A stretch of DNA of 64,000 nucleotides from NCBI RefSeq assembly GCF_008831285.2, contig NC_045147.1, positions 18,640,854 to 18,704,853 on the forward strand. Reading direction: 5' to 3'. The notes under the pieces were generated by a model. The model searched no databases and was not told the DNA's origin. It worked only from the letters and a program-made list of their open reading frames with translations. This DNA is from Nymphaea colorata (taxonomy: Eukaryota > Streptophyta > Magnoliopsida > Nymphaeales > Nymphaeaceae). Shown piece by piece: positions 24,519-36,848 of this stretch; the first letter of the stretch is position 1; every line of letters starts with the position of its first letter. Both the position numbers and the translations under genes were made by a program.

Positions 24519-24668
24519 TCAGAAGTCAAGACCATGTTCACGGGCAGAATCAGCCAAAGCTTTAACACGTCCATGGTATAGATAACCCCCACGATCAAAG
24601 GCCACCCTGGTTATTTCTTTTTCTAGACAAACCTTGGCAATGGCTTCTCCAACTCGTTTTGCAACTTC
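24519..24668 (-). pseudogene. Orphan last exon of plastid ribosomal protein L18
   Basis: A 150-nt exon with an intact acceptor (TATCAG|GAAGTT), 49 open codons and a TGA stop. It is identical in layout to RPL18 exon 3 at 40665-40516 and differs at one residue (Gly to Glu before [10 protein letters not shown]). The first two exons of RPL18 exist only at 44.6-45.2 kb, beyond the duplication breakpoint, so this exon has no gene of its own. It lies 5.6 kb upstream of the decayed esterase on the same strand. It could be reached only by very long splicing across copy 2, so it is most likely a non-functional relic. Confidence 0.87.
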
Positions 24669-24838
24669 CTGATACAAGAAATATGGTAAATGAGAAACTT
24701 GAGGTGACTAAGGCGAGGCAAAGAAATTAAAACTAGAAAAATAACAGACAACCAAAAGTGAACTACGGACAAAGGAACCAACAAATGAAAAAGGACTAAA
24801 ACAAAGCCTGGAACCAAAATAGTTAGAAAAACAAGAAG

Positions 24839-25193
24839 ATTCATTCTCAAGAAGGGTATGAACCAACACAATCATCTCATTAATGACCACCTTTATAAGT
24901 CATTGAAGATCACTCATAATTTTCAATACAAAACTAAACTTTTGGGGTGTTACCATCCACCCCCGTTAAGGCACACGCATCCGCACGTGTGGGACCCCAG
25001 GTCTGAGTGTTGAAACTGTTCTGATACCACTGTAACAACCCGACCCACTACTCGGCTCGGGCTCCTGGTTCGGCAGATCCCAACCCACCCGCTAGTAGTT
25101 TCGACTTCATTCTCAAAAATGTTATGAACCAAGACAATCATCTCATTAATAACCGTTTTTATAAGTATACGGAACTAAACTTTTAGGGCATTG
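24839..25193 (-). mobile_element. TRIM-like miniature LTR retrotransposon, copy 1 only
   Basis: Two direct repeats of ~100 bp, both starting TTCATTCTCAA on the plus strand, lie at 24839-24954 and 25106-25193. Between them, read on the minus strand, GGGTCGGGTTGTTACA is followed by GTGGTATCAGAAC. This is an LTR end next to a primer-binding site for initiator tRNA-Met (TGGTATCAGA, 25030-25021). A purine-rich tract (GGGGGTGGATGG) precedes the other repeat. There is no coding capacity. The repeat at 24.84-24.95 kb appears shorter than the ~160-bp LTR at the other end. The insert is absent at the matching position in copy 2. Confidence 0.68.
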
Positions 25194-25844
25194 TAGTATG
25201 GAACCCTAACATGATGCTTGTTCATGGATAGATTGTAAAATTTGAAGAGGCCAAATGGTTCCTAATCTTTAAGGCCATGCTTGGTGGGGAATGACAATCT
25301 TCCCATTGAACCCTGCAACTTCCAGGTCAAGAAAGTATTTTGTACCAGGCTCTCCAATTTAAGTTCATTAATACAGTACCAAAAGGGAATGGACCGTTCT
25401 CTAGTTAAAAACTTAAAGTACAACTGAAGGGCAACTAAAGGTGCCCACCCTTGATCATTGCAGCAAAAGGAACGGAGAAGGATATTTTTATGGCAAAGCG
25501 CCAACCTGCTCTTGTCCACGAGAAAGAAACAACAGGCTAGCCTTCCTAGCTGGGCCACCTAAAACGGTTGAGTCAAAGAAACTCGAAACCCATTATTCTT
25601 AGGTTTTTATTATCAAGGTTTTTCTTAGGTATTGATCTGCAATTTTGTTTCCTTGAGAAAATTTCAGGAAATCAAAAAATATAAAACATATAGAAAATTT
25701 TGTCAATTTTGAATTTTTCTATTATTTTATTGCAAAAACATTGACAAACATTAATAACAGTTATTAAAATGTTAAAAGAAAGCTATTTTAAAAAAAAATT
25801 CTGAAAAAATTGCAAAAAAAAGTTAATATTCTCATGATGCCACT

Positions 25845-26171
25845 AACCCCAGTCTTAAGACAATATATGAAACGGTTAAACAGAAGGATTTGATTCTCTA
25901 TCTTAAATATTCTTGCCTTGGTTTCGTTCACAATTTGACGGATCAAGATATAAGTTTGTAGATGCAGACTTTACCCTTTCTACCATTTGGGTTCGGATTC
26001 AGATCTGCTACACGACAATTAGACATTGGATGGAACCCAAAGGCGCCGGAATGGAGGGCAGGGCCCTAGATGTCATGTCGGCAAAATACAGTCCAAATCA
26101 TTGTGCAAGGCAAGTTGTTGCTTCTCCAAGAACGTTTTGGCTTGAGTTTCTCTTCCAACCTGAGACTTTCA
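25845..26171. other. Unique spacer at the duplication junction
   Basis: 327 bases joining the right end of copy 1 to the left end of copy 2, found at neither outer edge. No gene recognised. It is probably filler inserted at, or after, the duplication event. Confidence 0.6.
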
Positions 26172-26622
26172 TGGCCTAAACGGCATTCAATTCTTTTATC
26201 AGGAGCAAGTTGAAAGAAACAAAAGCATGTTGATTTTCTGATATATCATTACATTATCAAGAAGAATTCAAATGCCCCTCGCACGAGTAAACAAAGTAAA
26301 TAACACCATGAAACAAGAATGTCATCTTTAAACTGCACTTCATTGACTTCAGTGTCATATATATATATATGACCTTCAATTATCAGGATATTGTCATTCA
26401 GCTTTAAAAAATCACCAATCAAACCATCACATAAAAAATGACATAAAAAATGATACTGAACACCCGTGATGTTACAACGCTGCTTACAATAAATGCTTTA
26501 AATAGTTTTCTAATTTCATGAGCCTATTCACCATCTTCATTCTGTAGAATGCAAGCTCCGACTTTATTGATCATCTTGTAGAAATTCACAGCTTGTATGA
26601 ATGGAAGAAATGGACTTGCCAA

Positions 26623-29600
26623 TCAAAGATTCGAAAATATAAGATTATGGCAGGTTTTGTCACAAGGATAAGCGCAATCCGTCTCTTTTATCTCACTTCG
26701 TTCAAAATACCAATCCCCAACAGCAACTGCAATTTTCTGCAGAAAGTAAAAGAAGAAATTATAGTAAAGATATATGCAATTATGAAAGTACAGTCATGAA
26801 TTACACTAAGCAATCAAAGAGACGAATCAAGAACTATGAACAAAATGCGTATTTGATAAGAAATAGTTATTTTAAGTTTTAACAACCAAAAGAAGTTCCT
26901 ATTCGCATATAAAATGGCATTGCCTAACAAGAGAAGTTTCAGTTTCGTAGTAGTATCCTTGAATGCAGATCAGCAAAAAGCTTTCCTGAAAGTTACTATA
27001 TAATGCAATACCATACAAGATGAACAACATTACTCGCAGTTCACTTCTTTTGTGTCTATTGTGGTAGAAACAAACTTTATGCTAGACCAAGGCAGTATAC
27101 AAGTACCATGAAGACTAAGAGCCGTCTTCCATGAAAACATCAAGTTCAGAAAACAAACCCAGTTAAGCCGTAACAGTCTTAAAGTGGTCATTTATGTATT
27201 ATTAGTCCACACAACCATACGAAAGCCATTAAAACGATGCTTTTTGCTTTCGCAAACCAAAATATGCAAAGAACAACACAAAAAAATTGTATCCCTCAGG
27301 AATATTTCTGCATGTGAGATATGCCGTTTGTCATTGTCTGAGAAATACAATTTCAATAGTAATGCAGATTACAAGTGCCTACGACTAGCCTCAGTGTTGG
27401 CTGCATAATGACAAAAAGGACTACTGCACAGAGACCATACACAAAGAAAATAGCAAAAAGTCATTTATTTAGATCAAACATTGTAGGATTTGAAACAAAA
27501 GTAGTCAACTACACAAAGCTAATGGATTCTTGCTATACGATATCACAAACGTGCACATAGTTTGCAACTTTGCATGTTTCACCAAGGGAAAGAAAAAAGA
27601 CCAAGAAACCTTCCAACAATAAATTGTTTCTGAGAGAGAAAAAGCCATATACACACCTTGCCTCCAATTGTAGGAGAACCATCTGCAAACCAAGTGTCTT
27701 GCCTCTCTGATTGACAATGTGCAAAGCATGAGTTCACAAACAGACCATTTTGCCTAGATGAAGAAAACCTCCTCATAGAATTAAGCATCGACACCCTAAA
27801 ACCTGCTCATAAATGATAAAAGTTCAGGAAATATAAAAGATCAAAATTGGTAACATAAACGTTTATGGCCACCTTTTGCAGGAATACATAAAAGGACAAA
27901 AACCTTGCAAAAATCCAATCTGTGAAGCATCACAATGTGCAGGATTCATTTTACAGGCGGTCCAGTGACCATGAGGATCAGAAGGTTGAGTAGCCAAACT
28001 AGCCTGGAGCTGGAAAAAGGAAACAAAGAACATACCATAAGTGTTTTGCTGCAATCATTAAATTGCTCTTACAAATGATGCATGGCCTTTTTTTGTTTGA
28101 GCTTTAAGATGAGTTCTCTTTACCTGCCAAGAGTCATATGCAGCATTCAAGAGAAACAAAGGGGTTCTGATATTAGCCACCAAGTTCTGGGGGAAGAAAC
28201 ACTGCAGGCCCATGCACACATTAAAAATGTAAATTTTCCACAATGTCTTGCTAACTTGCTATGTAATTTTACGCCAACTTAAAGGAACAAGTGGTAGAGC
28301 CTCACAGAAGTTGGATCCTCTTTTGATGTACAAGTAGATGGCAAGTTCCTTCCTGAACCCTAATAAATAACAAAATTTTCAGCATCATGCCTTTGGGCGC
28401 TTCTAAAATGGTAGGCTATCCAGTTTGAAACGTCCAAAATGATGGCGCATCTAAAATTAGCAGTACCTGAATATTGACAACACCTTCAAAAAACGACCTC
28501 ATCGTGCGTCTACCAGCAATATCAATCCTACAACAGGTAAAATCTTAAGATTTTCAGGTGGATTTGTTAACACAAACTTTAACACGATGGGGTTAATGTT
28601 CTGCAAGAACTGAGAGAGAGCAATAGCCATACGCATCCATGAAATATCCAGCATCACTAAGGCATTTGACTCGTGTCCCCCTTGGAAATAATTCATGGAA
28701 TTCATCACAGTGTAATATGGATGCTAAACCCCCAGCAGAACATCCTGAGAGAAGAGCCTGTACAGCACGTGTGACCCTCAATAAATATGCAGCTACAGCA
28801 GAAAAGATAACTTCAAAGCAATACCAACTAAAATAGAGAAAATCCGATGTATAGAGAATATATAAGAAGGGTTTGTTACAAGTGAGGATCAATAACATGT
28901 TAATATGGTGCAACAAGGATTGACCATACTTTCATGATTTCATCACCTGGACTGCCTTGAAAAAATGAAGACGACAAGAAGCACAATTCTTTAGACTAAA
29001 GCCTCTAAATTTTTTAAAATGTAGAAGACAAGCAGCATTGTTTATCTTAACCACATGATATATCAAAGGGTACAGTTGTCAATGCATGGATTACCATGAT
29101 CAATCTAGACAGCCTTAACATTGCAAGAACAGGAGGACCATATGCCAACATAGAAATCAACCAGGCATATATACTGAATCTTAAGACACGTGCACTAGTG
29201 GGGAAATCCATAATGATATAGAAGTGAACAAGAAAACAGTGAATTAAACAAATTTCAATCAAAAAATCTTTTGGGTGCACTGCACTGGGCCATTTGGAAG
29301 CAAACGACTAGTATTGTCATAGCTAAAACTAAGTTCAAGTACCAAAAACAGCACCACAAAAAAATACCATGCACAGAGCTCCAAAAGAGCCAATAATTAG
29401 ACATTCTGGGTAACAGGAGAAAATTTGATTACATATATCATGACAGTAATTATTTGACTGCCATATCCAGAAGGACAATATGGAATGTGATGAACTACCA
29501 TTTCACATGCTAAAGAAAAACAAAAGTCGCAAATGCACATTGAATATAAAAAATTAACTGGATCTTTATCAAGTCAAAGGATCCCGAGCAAATGTGATGT

Positions 29601-32600
29601 ATCAAATGTATAAGGTCATTTTCTCCAACTTGATAGTCTACTATCAAAATTCAAAATGTATCCATTTCTACCAATGTTAACTATAAGCATTATTCCTGTG
29701 GTAATTTTCAGGTCTTATTCTCTCTTCTACAATTTAATCTTCATCCAAGAAACATATAGAAATAAGATACATGACAGGCATCACTTATCTAAGGATGTAT
29801 CTAGCATGTATAACATATAAGAACATATTCTTTCTCCAACCATATGTTGTATTGCTTCTCTCTCTTTCTCTTTTCCTTGATAGTGTGTTCTTTACTCAAT
29901 TCCCCCTCCCTATCCATCAAGTCCATCTGATGCATGCTCTCAGAAGCAAGTAAATCGTTCTTGGTTTTTAAGCTACATACAACAATTTAAACAACTTGAC
30001 TAGTAATTCATGTCCTCATCCAAATGTTATCTGTGCACTACCTTAAATTCTGTATATGAATAATTTACATTTAGCAATAATATGTGTTAGAAAGATTATA
30101 TATATGTATATATATATATAGGTCATCCTCTTAACTGATTGTTTCCTCTTTCTCTTTTTCCATATTTTATTTCGAGATTGTATTTCATTGATAGCCTTTC
30201 ACATTGTCTGTGTATATCTTTGCAACTTTCCCACATGAATGTCTTTGATAAACTTCATTTAGTCATGGTCAACTCAACTATCAAACATGAATATGCACTT
30301 GCTCTATTGCAGAATATAACAAAGGCTGTTAAGAGATAAGTTTCTACATGAAACCATATGCGAGATGGATTTAAGGCTACTTCATATTAATATACACTTG
30401 ATTCCACCACAAATTTTGACCAAATCAAGTCCTTGAAATTTATCATTTCTAGAATTTATCAGCCTAAGCATTGAAGATCACCTTTGCATGTATTCCAAAT
30501 ATCTGTATTTTACTGTATGCCTCTGTCTCTATGTGTGTGTATGTGTGTGTGTGTGTGTTGTGTGTGTATATGTGTACACACACACACACACACACACACA
30601 TATGCGTGTGCAAGCATAAAATATGAAACCCACATGGTGACCTGAAAACTACAAGATAAAGGAGCTAACCTGCTTTGCATAACGCATGCCTTTTGACATT
30701 AGATCCTCTACTGCAGCCAACCAGATGCGCTGTCCACGGAAGTAAAGGTTTGAAACCTGAAAGGACAAAAAGGGTGTAACTAGATAATGTCAAAGAGAGC
30801 ATACTATAGCAGAAACCAAATCAGAAAGAACAGAACTCCAAAGAGATCCTCGAAAGCATTTCAGAAAAATATCCTGCCCACAGTTGCTGGAGACATAGCA
30901 CTGGCACATGGTCAACTTGATCAACCATTGAAAACAGCAAATGTTCATATGATGCAGCCTGCAATTAATCTACCTGCCCTACTAACACAATTCATTAGGA
31001 TGCCTTTCATAAATTTTCCCTGAATCATCGTGTTAGTGATCTCAAATGGAAGATTAGAGTTTGGACAAATAGCAGTTAAAAATATCAAATTGAAGAAATT
31101 ACTTTTCATTTCATGAACTAATTCTTCCTTGATGGACATGAATATAATGTATAGTTGTTTCATCATGCATTTGAACTCTCATGTCAACAAAGACGAAAAG
31201 CTATCATTTAATGCATATTTCATGCCTGTAATGCAAAAAGGCACTGTTTATTCCTAAGTTTTTTTCATAGTTATCTGAACTTATCTTTATGTATTCAACA
31301 CAAAAAAAAAAAAAGTTAATAAAGTTGTTTGATACAATGAACAAGAAAAGATACTACCATCCATGCACTGGCACGTAGAACGACCAACTAAAAGAAATAA
31401 CTTAGTTGATGGCCCCATACATGCATGTCACACTCAAAAGATAAAACCATAAACAACATATGATATTTAGAAAGGGGAAGCCTAGCAATCAATTCCATAT
31501 AAAGTACGTAACTTTGCCATCACCATCAGCTGAAAGAACATTTACATAAAAGTAATCATAGTGATTATGGGCACAGGTCTCACCTTATCTCCACCTTCCC
31601 CACTAAAAGATGCACCATCACAGTAGCGAATCTTTACTCTATTCCAGTTGAAAAAGTCTATTAAATAGAAAATATTTAGCAGTTCTCCAAACAAATCAAG
31701 CATTCCAACTCCCAAGATACAGCAGGATGTCTTGGACCCATCTCAAAGAAAGAGGCAAAAAGGAACAAAGCAACATATTTGACAAACCAGGATTTTCTGC
31801 AGGATTATTGCTTAGAATTCCAGTAAATGGAAGTTGTTTTTCCATGAATTTTGATGAACCACGACGAGTTGTCTTACGAAAAATACAGCTCCTAATGGTG
31901 TTACACCAACCTCCACCCTGCAATTAGAATGTTATCAGATGAATAATCTAAGTGGAAACAGATATCCACATAAATGAAAGAACAGAAATAAATACTCAAA
32001 ACTACTTGGGTGAGGCACCTTACATAATATTAGTTATGTAGGTATCAACTACGAAAATTCTTGAGCTGACTTTTCATTGCAAAATTGCATAGATTCTCAT
32101 ACCTCCAATTGGATGAGCCAACTATTAGCACCTGAACCAAATCCACGGTGGAGGTGATAACCAGGCAGAGTTCCATCCAGGCAGACTACAAAAAGTGAGA
32201 AGGAAAGAAAGATTAGGCAGATCATAAACTTTTGAAACATGACCTTAAGGACTTATTTGATTAGAGATTTTTTTTTTTTTGACTGAAAAGGTAACTGTAG
32301 CTTAGAATCCAAAAGTTTTGATTATATATTCTTTTTGCTAGCATTTTGAACGATTCCCTTATTGAGGGCAATGACATAATCCATTTGTCGCCATAGCCAT
32401 CACAAAGCCAGGTCATGTATTAGACTGAATCGTTACTCGTTACGGACAGATCTTTGAAAACTATTATTCACGAATTAGCAGCCGAAATTATTTTCAGTTA
32501 ATGCTATGTCATGGAGCTTTAGTGTTGAACATATTCAAAAATATGAGTATAGTTGTGCAAACGACATCTATCAGAAACACCAGACTGAGAAGAACATCAA

Positions 32601-33324
32601 ACATAGCTGGTGGAAGCCATGGCCATGATAACTGCCAGGTCACCTGTCTCAGAATCTCAGATCTTAACTAAAGCCGAAACCTAAGAATAACCAATACAAA
32701 AGGAACTGGAAAAAAAAGAACGAGATGAAGAAGTGAGAAGTAGGAGAAAAGGTAAAAAGTCGTATCCACGCAAAGCAATGGAAACAAATTATCCCCGTAT
32801 TCTGTCGTAGCCAGGCCGCTTTTATACCTTTTGATACCCCAATAACCCACTCTGCTACCTGTCCTTGTGGCAACAAAGAGAGCAATTATACTCATCACCT
32901 CCGTAATCATTACAACCACATGGGTGACCATGGAAAAGCCTGTTTGAAGAGGATGTGACTGCAAAACACTAAAATAATAGCATAACCGCTCCCCATCTGA
33001 TGATCAGCCCATCAGCGACCACCATATCTTATGCTTGATGGAGATAACGGAGAAAGAAAATCATAGAAGAAGGAAAACGGGAGGAAAAGAGAGAGAGAGA
33101 GAGAGAGAGAGATTGCCTGCTCCTTTTGCAGCAGCACCAGCTACGAGGGTTAAGGGCACCATGACAGGAGTGGTACTATACTCGGCAACCCATTGTGGGA
33201 TCTCTGTCACATTCAACTCCTCAAAGGCCACTACTCCGCCTTTGTTCAAACATAAAACGGCCATGCAGAGCACCCACAATGCATATCTACGAAGTCCCAA
33301 CCATCCGTTCTCTGTCCCTGCCAT
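26623..33324 (-). CDS. Pectin acetylesterase
   Basis: Secreted esterase that removes acetyl groups from cell-wall pectin. Twelve exons (minus): 33324-33117, 32185-32103, 31917-31788, 31657-31584, 30756-30670, 28757-28633, 28527-28467, 28359-28306, 28201-28124, 28009-27904, 27802-27657, 26736-26623. Together they give 421 residues, normal for the family. Residues ~9-27 form the hydrophobic signal segment. [19 protein letters not shown] and [10 protein letters not shown] mark the domain start. The catalytic Ser is in GCSAGG (S201), the Asp in NAAYDSW (D297) and the His in CFAHCQ (H364), as in the Notum/PAE alpha/beta-hydrolase family. Intron 1 has a GC donor (GCAG|GCAATC) followed by a CT tract. 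All other introns are GT-AG. A TATA-like box lies 81 bases upstream. The start is the first ATG before the signal segment. It is the functional member of a tandem pair. Confidence 0.94.
30531..30602. repeat. TG/CA self-complementary microsatellite
   Basis: An irregular TG array runs into ~12 CA units. It is the counterpart of 15779-15822, expanded in this copy. It lies in esterase intron 5, just 3' of exon 5 on the minus strand. Confidence 0.9.
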
Positions 33325-33404
33325 TCTTCCTTCTTCCTCTCTATGCCGCAACCGAGTCTCTCTCTCGCTCCCTCCCTTTCTCTCAGTGGTGCATACGTGA
33401 GGGA

Positions 33405-33412
33405 TATAAATA
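33405..33412 (-). promoter_or_regulatory. TATA-like box of pectin acetylesterase
   Basis: TATTTATA on the minus strand, 81 bases upstream of the ATG at 33324, at the same distance as in the decayed copy. Confidence 0.55.
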
Positions 33413-35379
33413 GGACCGCAGAGCGGTGAGATGCAGATTTGCAATGAGTGAGATGTGTCACCCCTTTTCAGCTTATTGCATTGATGAGGACCATCAATAG
33501 GGATTAGTTCTCAGTGGCAGAAAACGCAAAGGGAAGAAAAAACAACCGGGTAAATGGGTAGGCAGGGCGTCACTGTAACGGTCCCAGGGTCCTTAAAACG
33601 CTTCTGAAGGTTGGAAGAGGGTTCCTGCAGAGATATAGCCACCAACACTAGAAAGCGGCCATTAACCTCCAAGGATCTTGCTCAAGCACAGAGAGAAAAT
33701 GAGAGAGGGAGGGAGGGAGGGAGAGCTGCAGTTCCTGCCGACCGATGGGCTTCCTTTCTTAACTTTTCCCTCTTGTGAACTGCCCGCGTTTTTTCATCCG
33801 CGCCTCGCCCTTTATTCACTTTGAAATAATATTAAAAGTTCCTCCTCTTAGATTGCCGCGAAACAGATCGGAAAATGGAAAAGCGAGGAAAGATAAAAAA
33901 AAATCTTCACATACGGTAAAAACCAAGTTACTTTGAGAAATTTCGCATTGGTAGTCCACCAAGTTACAACTTTCGAAACTTTATTTTTTAGCTTCTACTT
34001 TATTTTTTAGCTTCTACCCTTTTCCTGTTGCAGATTGCCAACCTTTCTGTTGGGCATAAAAGTTGTCCATTATTAGACTTGTGGTAGCTCCGGATCTTCC
34101 ACTGACAACCTTCATCTCAAGAAAAGAAGAAAAGAATAGGAAGGGCGCGTGACGGCAGTAAAGGATCTTCATTGCGAGTAAATGAAGGGGATAGTTGTGT
34201 GTCCTCTCACTGTAGGAACTCCCACGAGAAACATACAACTCCGCTGCCCCATCGCAGAGACAACGCTTTGTCTGTGACAATTATGGATGAAAAGGTAGTC
34301 CTTCAACTTCAACTAGAGATTATTAATGGTTTCTTTGTACTGGGGACCTTCGTGAAAGACGCGCCCGATAAATTAAAGCTTCATCGCAGATAGAGTTATC
34401 TACATATACTGCAAGATGGCGTTGCCCTTCCGTCACGCATTCGAATTGAAAAAAGCCCATCTCGATACATCAGATCGGGTATCTGTCTGATTGTGTTATA
34501 AAATTTGACCAAGATGCAGTCGCAATGTTGCCTGCAAAATAATAATTGTAGAAAACAAGAAAGAAAAGAAATTTGCATGTGATTTGTGAGTTCTTTAGTC
34601 TACAAATTTTGACTTTCCCTAGCTCTAGATCGAAATGTTCGAATCAAACAAGGATTGCAGTCTGATTATTATTATGAGTGTTATGTATTTGTCTTTCTGC
34701 GCACAGCCGCAGAAAGTATCACAATGACACCTCCAGACTCTGAACCTGAAAGTAGGTCACTTTCCCTTTATTTGGAATCTGTTGGGTGGATGAATTATTT
34801 TCTGAAAAAATATAAAAAGGGCAGTAGAAGATATAATTTATTTATTTATTTATCAAGTGATTAGGAGGTATTCCACCATGTGAGTGAGTGAGAGCTAAAT
34901 GACCCTCCTAGTGTACCTTCAACTTTTCACCATGCCGCACATTATAAGACCCAAGAAAATAAGGCTCATACGAATCAAACCAACAACAAAAAGATTCACC
35001 GGCACCAGCCGGACCGCTGCGCAATGCCCCATGAGGTTTTCCCTTTTTTTTGTTTATTTTTGTGAAAGTGATTACCAACAGGATTATTCATGAAAATTTC
35101 CAGAAAATTGGGTTTTGTGTTAACATGATCATCATTGAAGAGGAAGCTTGATTGTATCAAAGTTTTTATTGGAGCTTCAACAGCAAAACGGCGCCTATGA
35201 AGCAACACCTTAGTTGGTTTAGTTGGTGCCTCCCAAAAGCAAACCTATGAACACAAGTTTTATGCTTCTTCTTCTTAAGTTACCATAGACAAACCAATAC
35301 TGAAAAATCAAGTAACTAAAGGTTAAAGAAACCTACATTTAATGAAAACAATTTAATTGTCTTATGGCCAAGTAAAAGA

Positions 35380-35724
35380 TGTTGGATAATGACCTTTGAG
35401 TCTTATCAAACATCTCGTAAGTGTGAGAGGGCCACTCTAAGTTAAGATATCAACTTCAAAACAGTTTGCTAAAATCATATTATTTGATAAATTTTAAGAT
35501 AAACTTTACATTGTTTATCTCTCACTTGCCCAACCGCAAGCTGGGTATCGAGAAATCCTGTGAGGCTGACTATTTAAGCTTAGCAATGCATCAATTAGAA
35601 AGTATCTTTGAATCTTTGATGATTACCTAATACGAGCCTCAAGGAAGGAAGCCCCGCGAACAACTCTAACATTGCTTCTGTTCTCTCTTCTTCTATTCCT
35701 CTCCTTATTCTGCTCCTTTCAACA
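35380..35724. mobile_element. Possible solo LTR in copy 2
   Basis: A ~345-bp segment starting TGTTGGATAATG and ending CTCCTTTCAACA, within a stretch absent from copy 1. TG...CA ends, length and the pyrimidine-rich end resemble a Copia-type solo LTR. No 5-bp target duplication was found, so the boundaries are uncertain. Confidence 0.35.
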
Positions 35725-36848
35725 GACGTTGTTGCCGCAGCTTCTTCACGTGCAAACTGGAGCCGCCGGTGAACCTGCTGTGTAGACGAATAATTGATTC
35801 AGGCCACCGTTCTGCCTCAATTCCCAACAGTTTTTTAACCGAAAGGTTCGAATCCGAACCAATGAGTTCATGTGTAAAAAACTTGAATTGTACCTTTTCA
35901 CAGTTCCAATTTGATTTTCATGCTTCCCATTTGTGGAGGAACCCTGATTTGGGGCATCTCTCAAGGTTGGAAAGGTGCACCCAAGGGAATTTTTTTCTTC
36001 TGTTTACACGAGTTTCGAGATCAGTGTCCTTATGACTCGTAAAGGATTGTGTTTGAATCGTGGAAAAGAAGTTGCGCGACCCTGTTTTCCGTCACATCCC
36101 CATAAGTCCAGCAGAAACTAAGGGGAAAAATTCTCACGAATTGCGACTCTCCATCTTGTGATAAATTGGGTTGTTTGTACCTTCGTCTCAGAAAAACCAG
36201 TAAGCCGACAAAATGAAAAATGCAATAGAAAAAATTGTCACAAGAAGCTGCAAAAGGAGAAGATTACAGAAGAAAATGCAGTATAAACAAAAAACGAGAG
36301 GCAAAAGGAGAAAAACCGGTGAGAAAATGGGCTTCTCTTCCCTACCAATCAAGCACTTTTGAAAAGAATATATTCAGTATTCTGTGCGTGAACCTGATGC
36401 AAGAATTGATTGGAGGATTAATCAGTAGAAAATAGAAAAATTGTCAGATTTTGACCCTTTTTTTCTTATCGTATCTGTAAAGACCGGACCTTACAGATTC
36501 TCTCTTTTTTCACAAATCTCAAGGTCACCTTCTCCGAAAGAAGCTCGGCCGGAAATTCGTCGAGGAGTTTAAAAAAAAAAAAACACCGACAGTAGCTCAT
36601 TACAGATAATCTTTTCCAGAGGTAAAGAATCCAATGCAATTAAATTGCCATTAAGAACAAACCATCATAAAATGCAAAGTGAACCACCTGCTACCGCATT
36701 GAGAAATTACCGTAAAAACATCAAAGTACAAACTTCTAAGGTGTTCGTTTGGATTTACAGGGACGCAAAACGCACTCCTAATGAACAAGGACTTATCTCC
36801 ATACTAAGCTGTTGTCCACTTCTTGATTGATCGGATGATTACATAAGA

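Larger units (their letters stand above)
11482..25844. repeat. Segmental duplication, copy 1 (~14.4 kb)
   Basis: Collinear with 26172-41523 in direct orientation. Shared sequence starts near GGCATCCAATTC and ends near TCTCATGATGCCACT. It contains a decayed pectin acetylesterase gene, its promoter, a SINE-like element and the last exon of RPL18. Copy-1-specific insertions include a 407-bp MITE (16762-17168), a TRIM-like LTR element (24839-25193), and unassigned stretches at ~20842-21243 and ~21525-21800. The two copies are separated by a 327-bp unique spacer. Confidence 0.93.
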
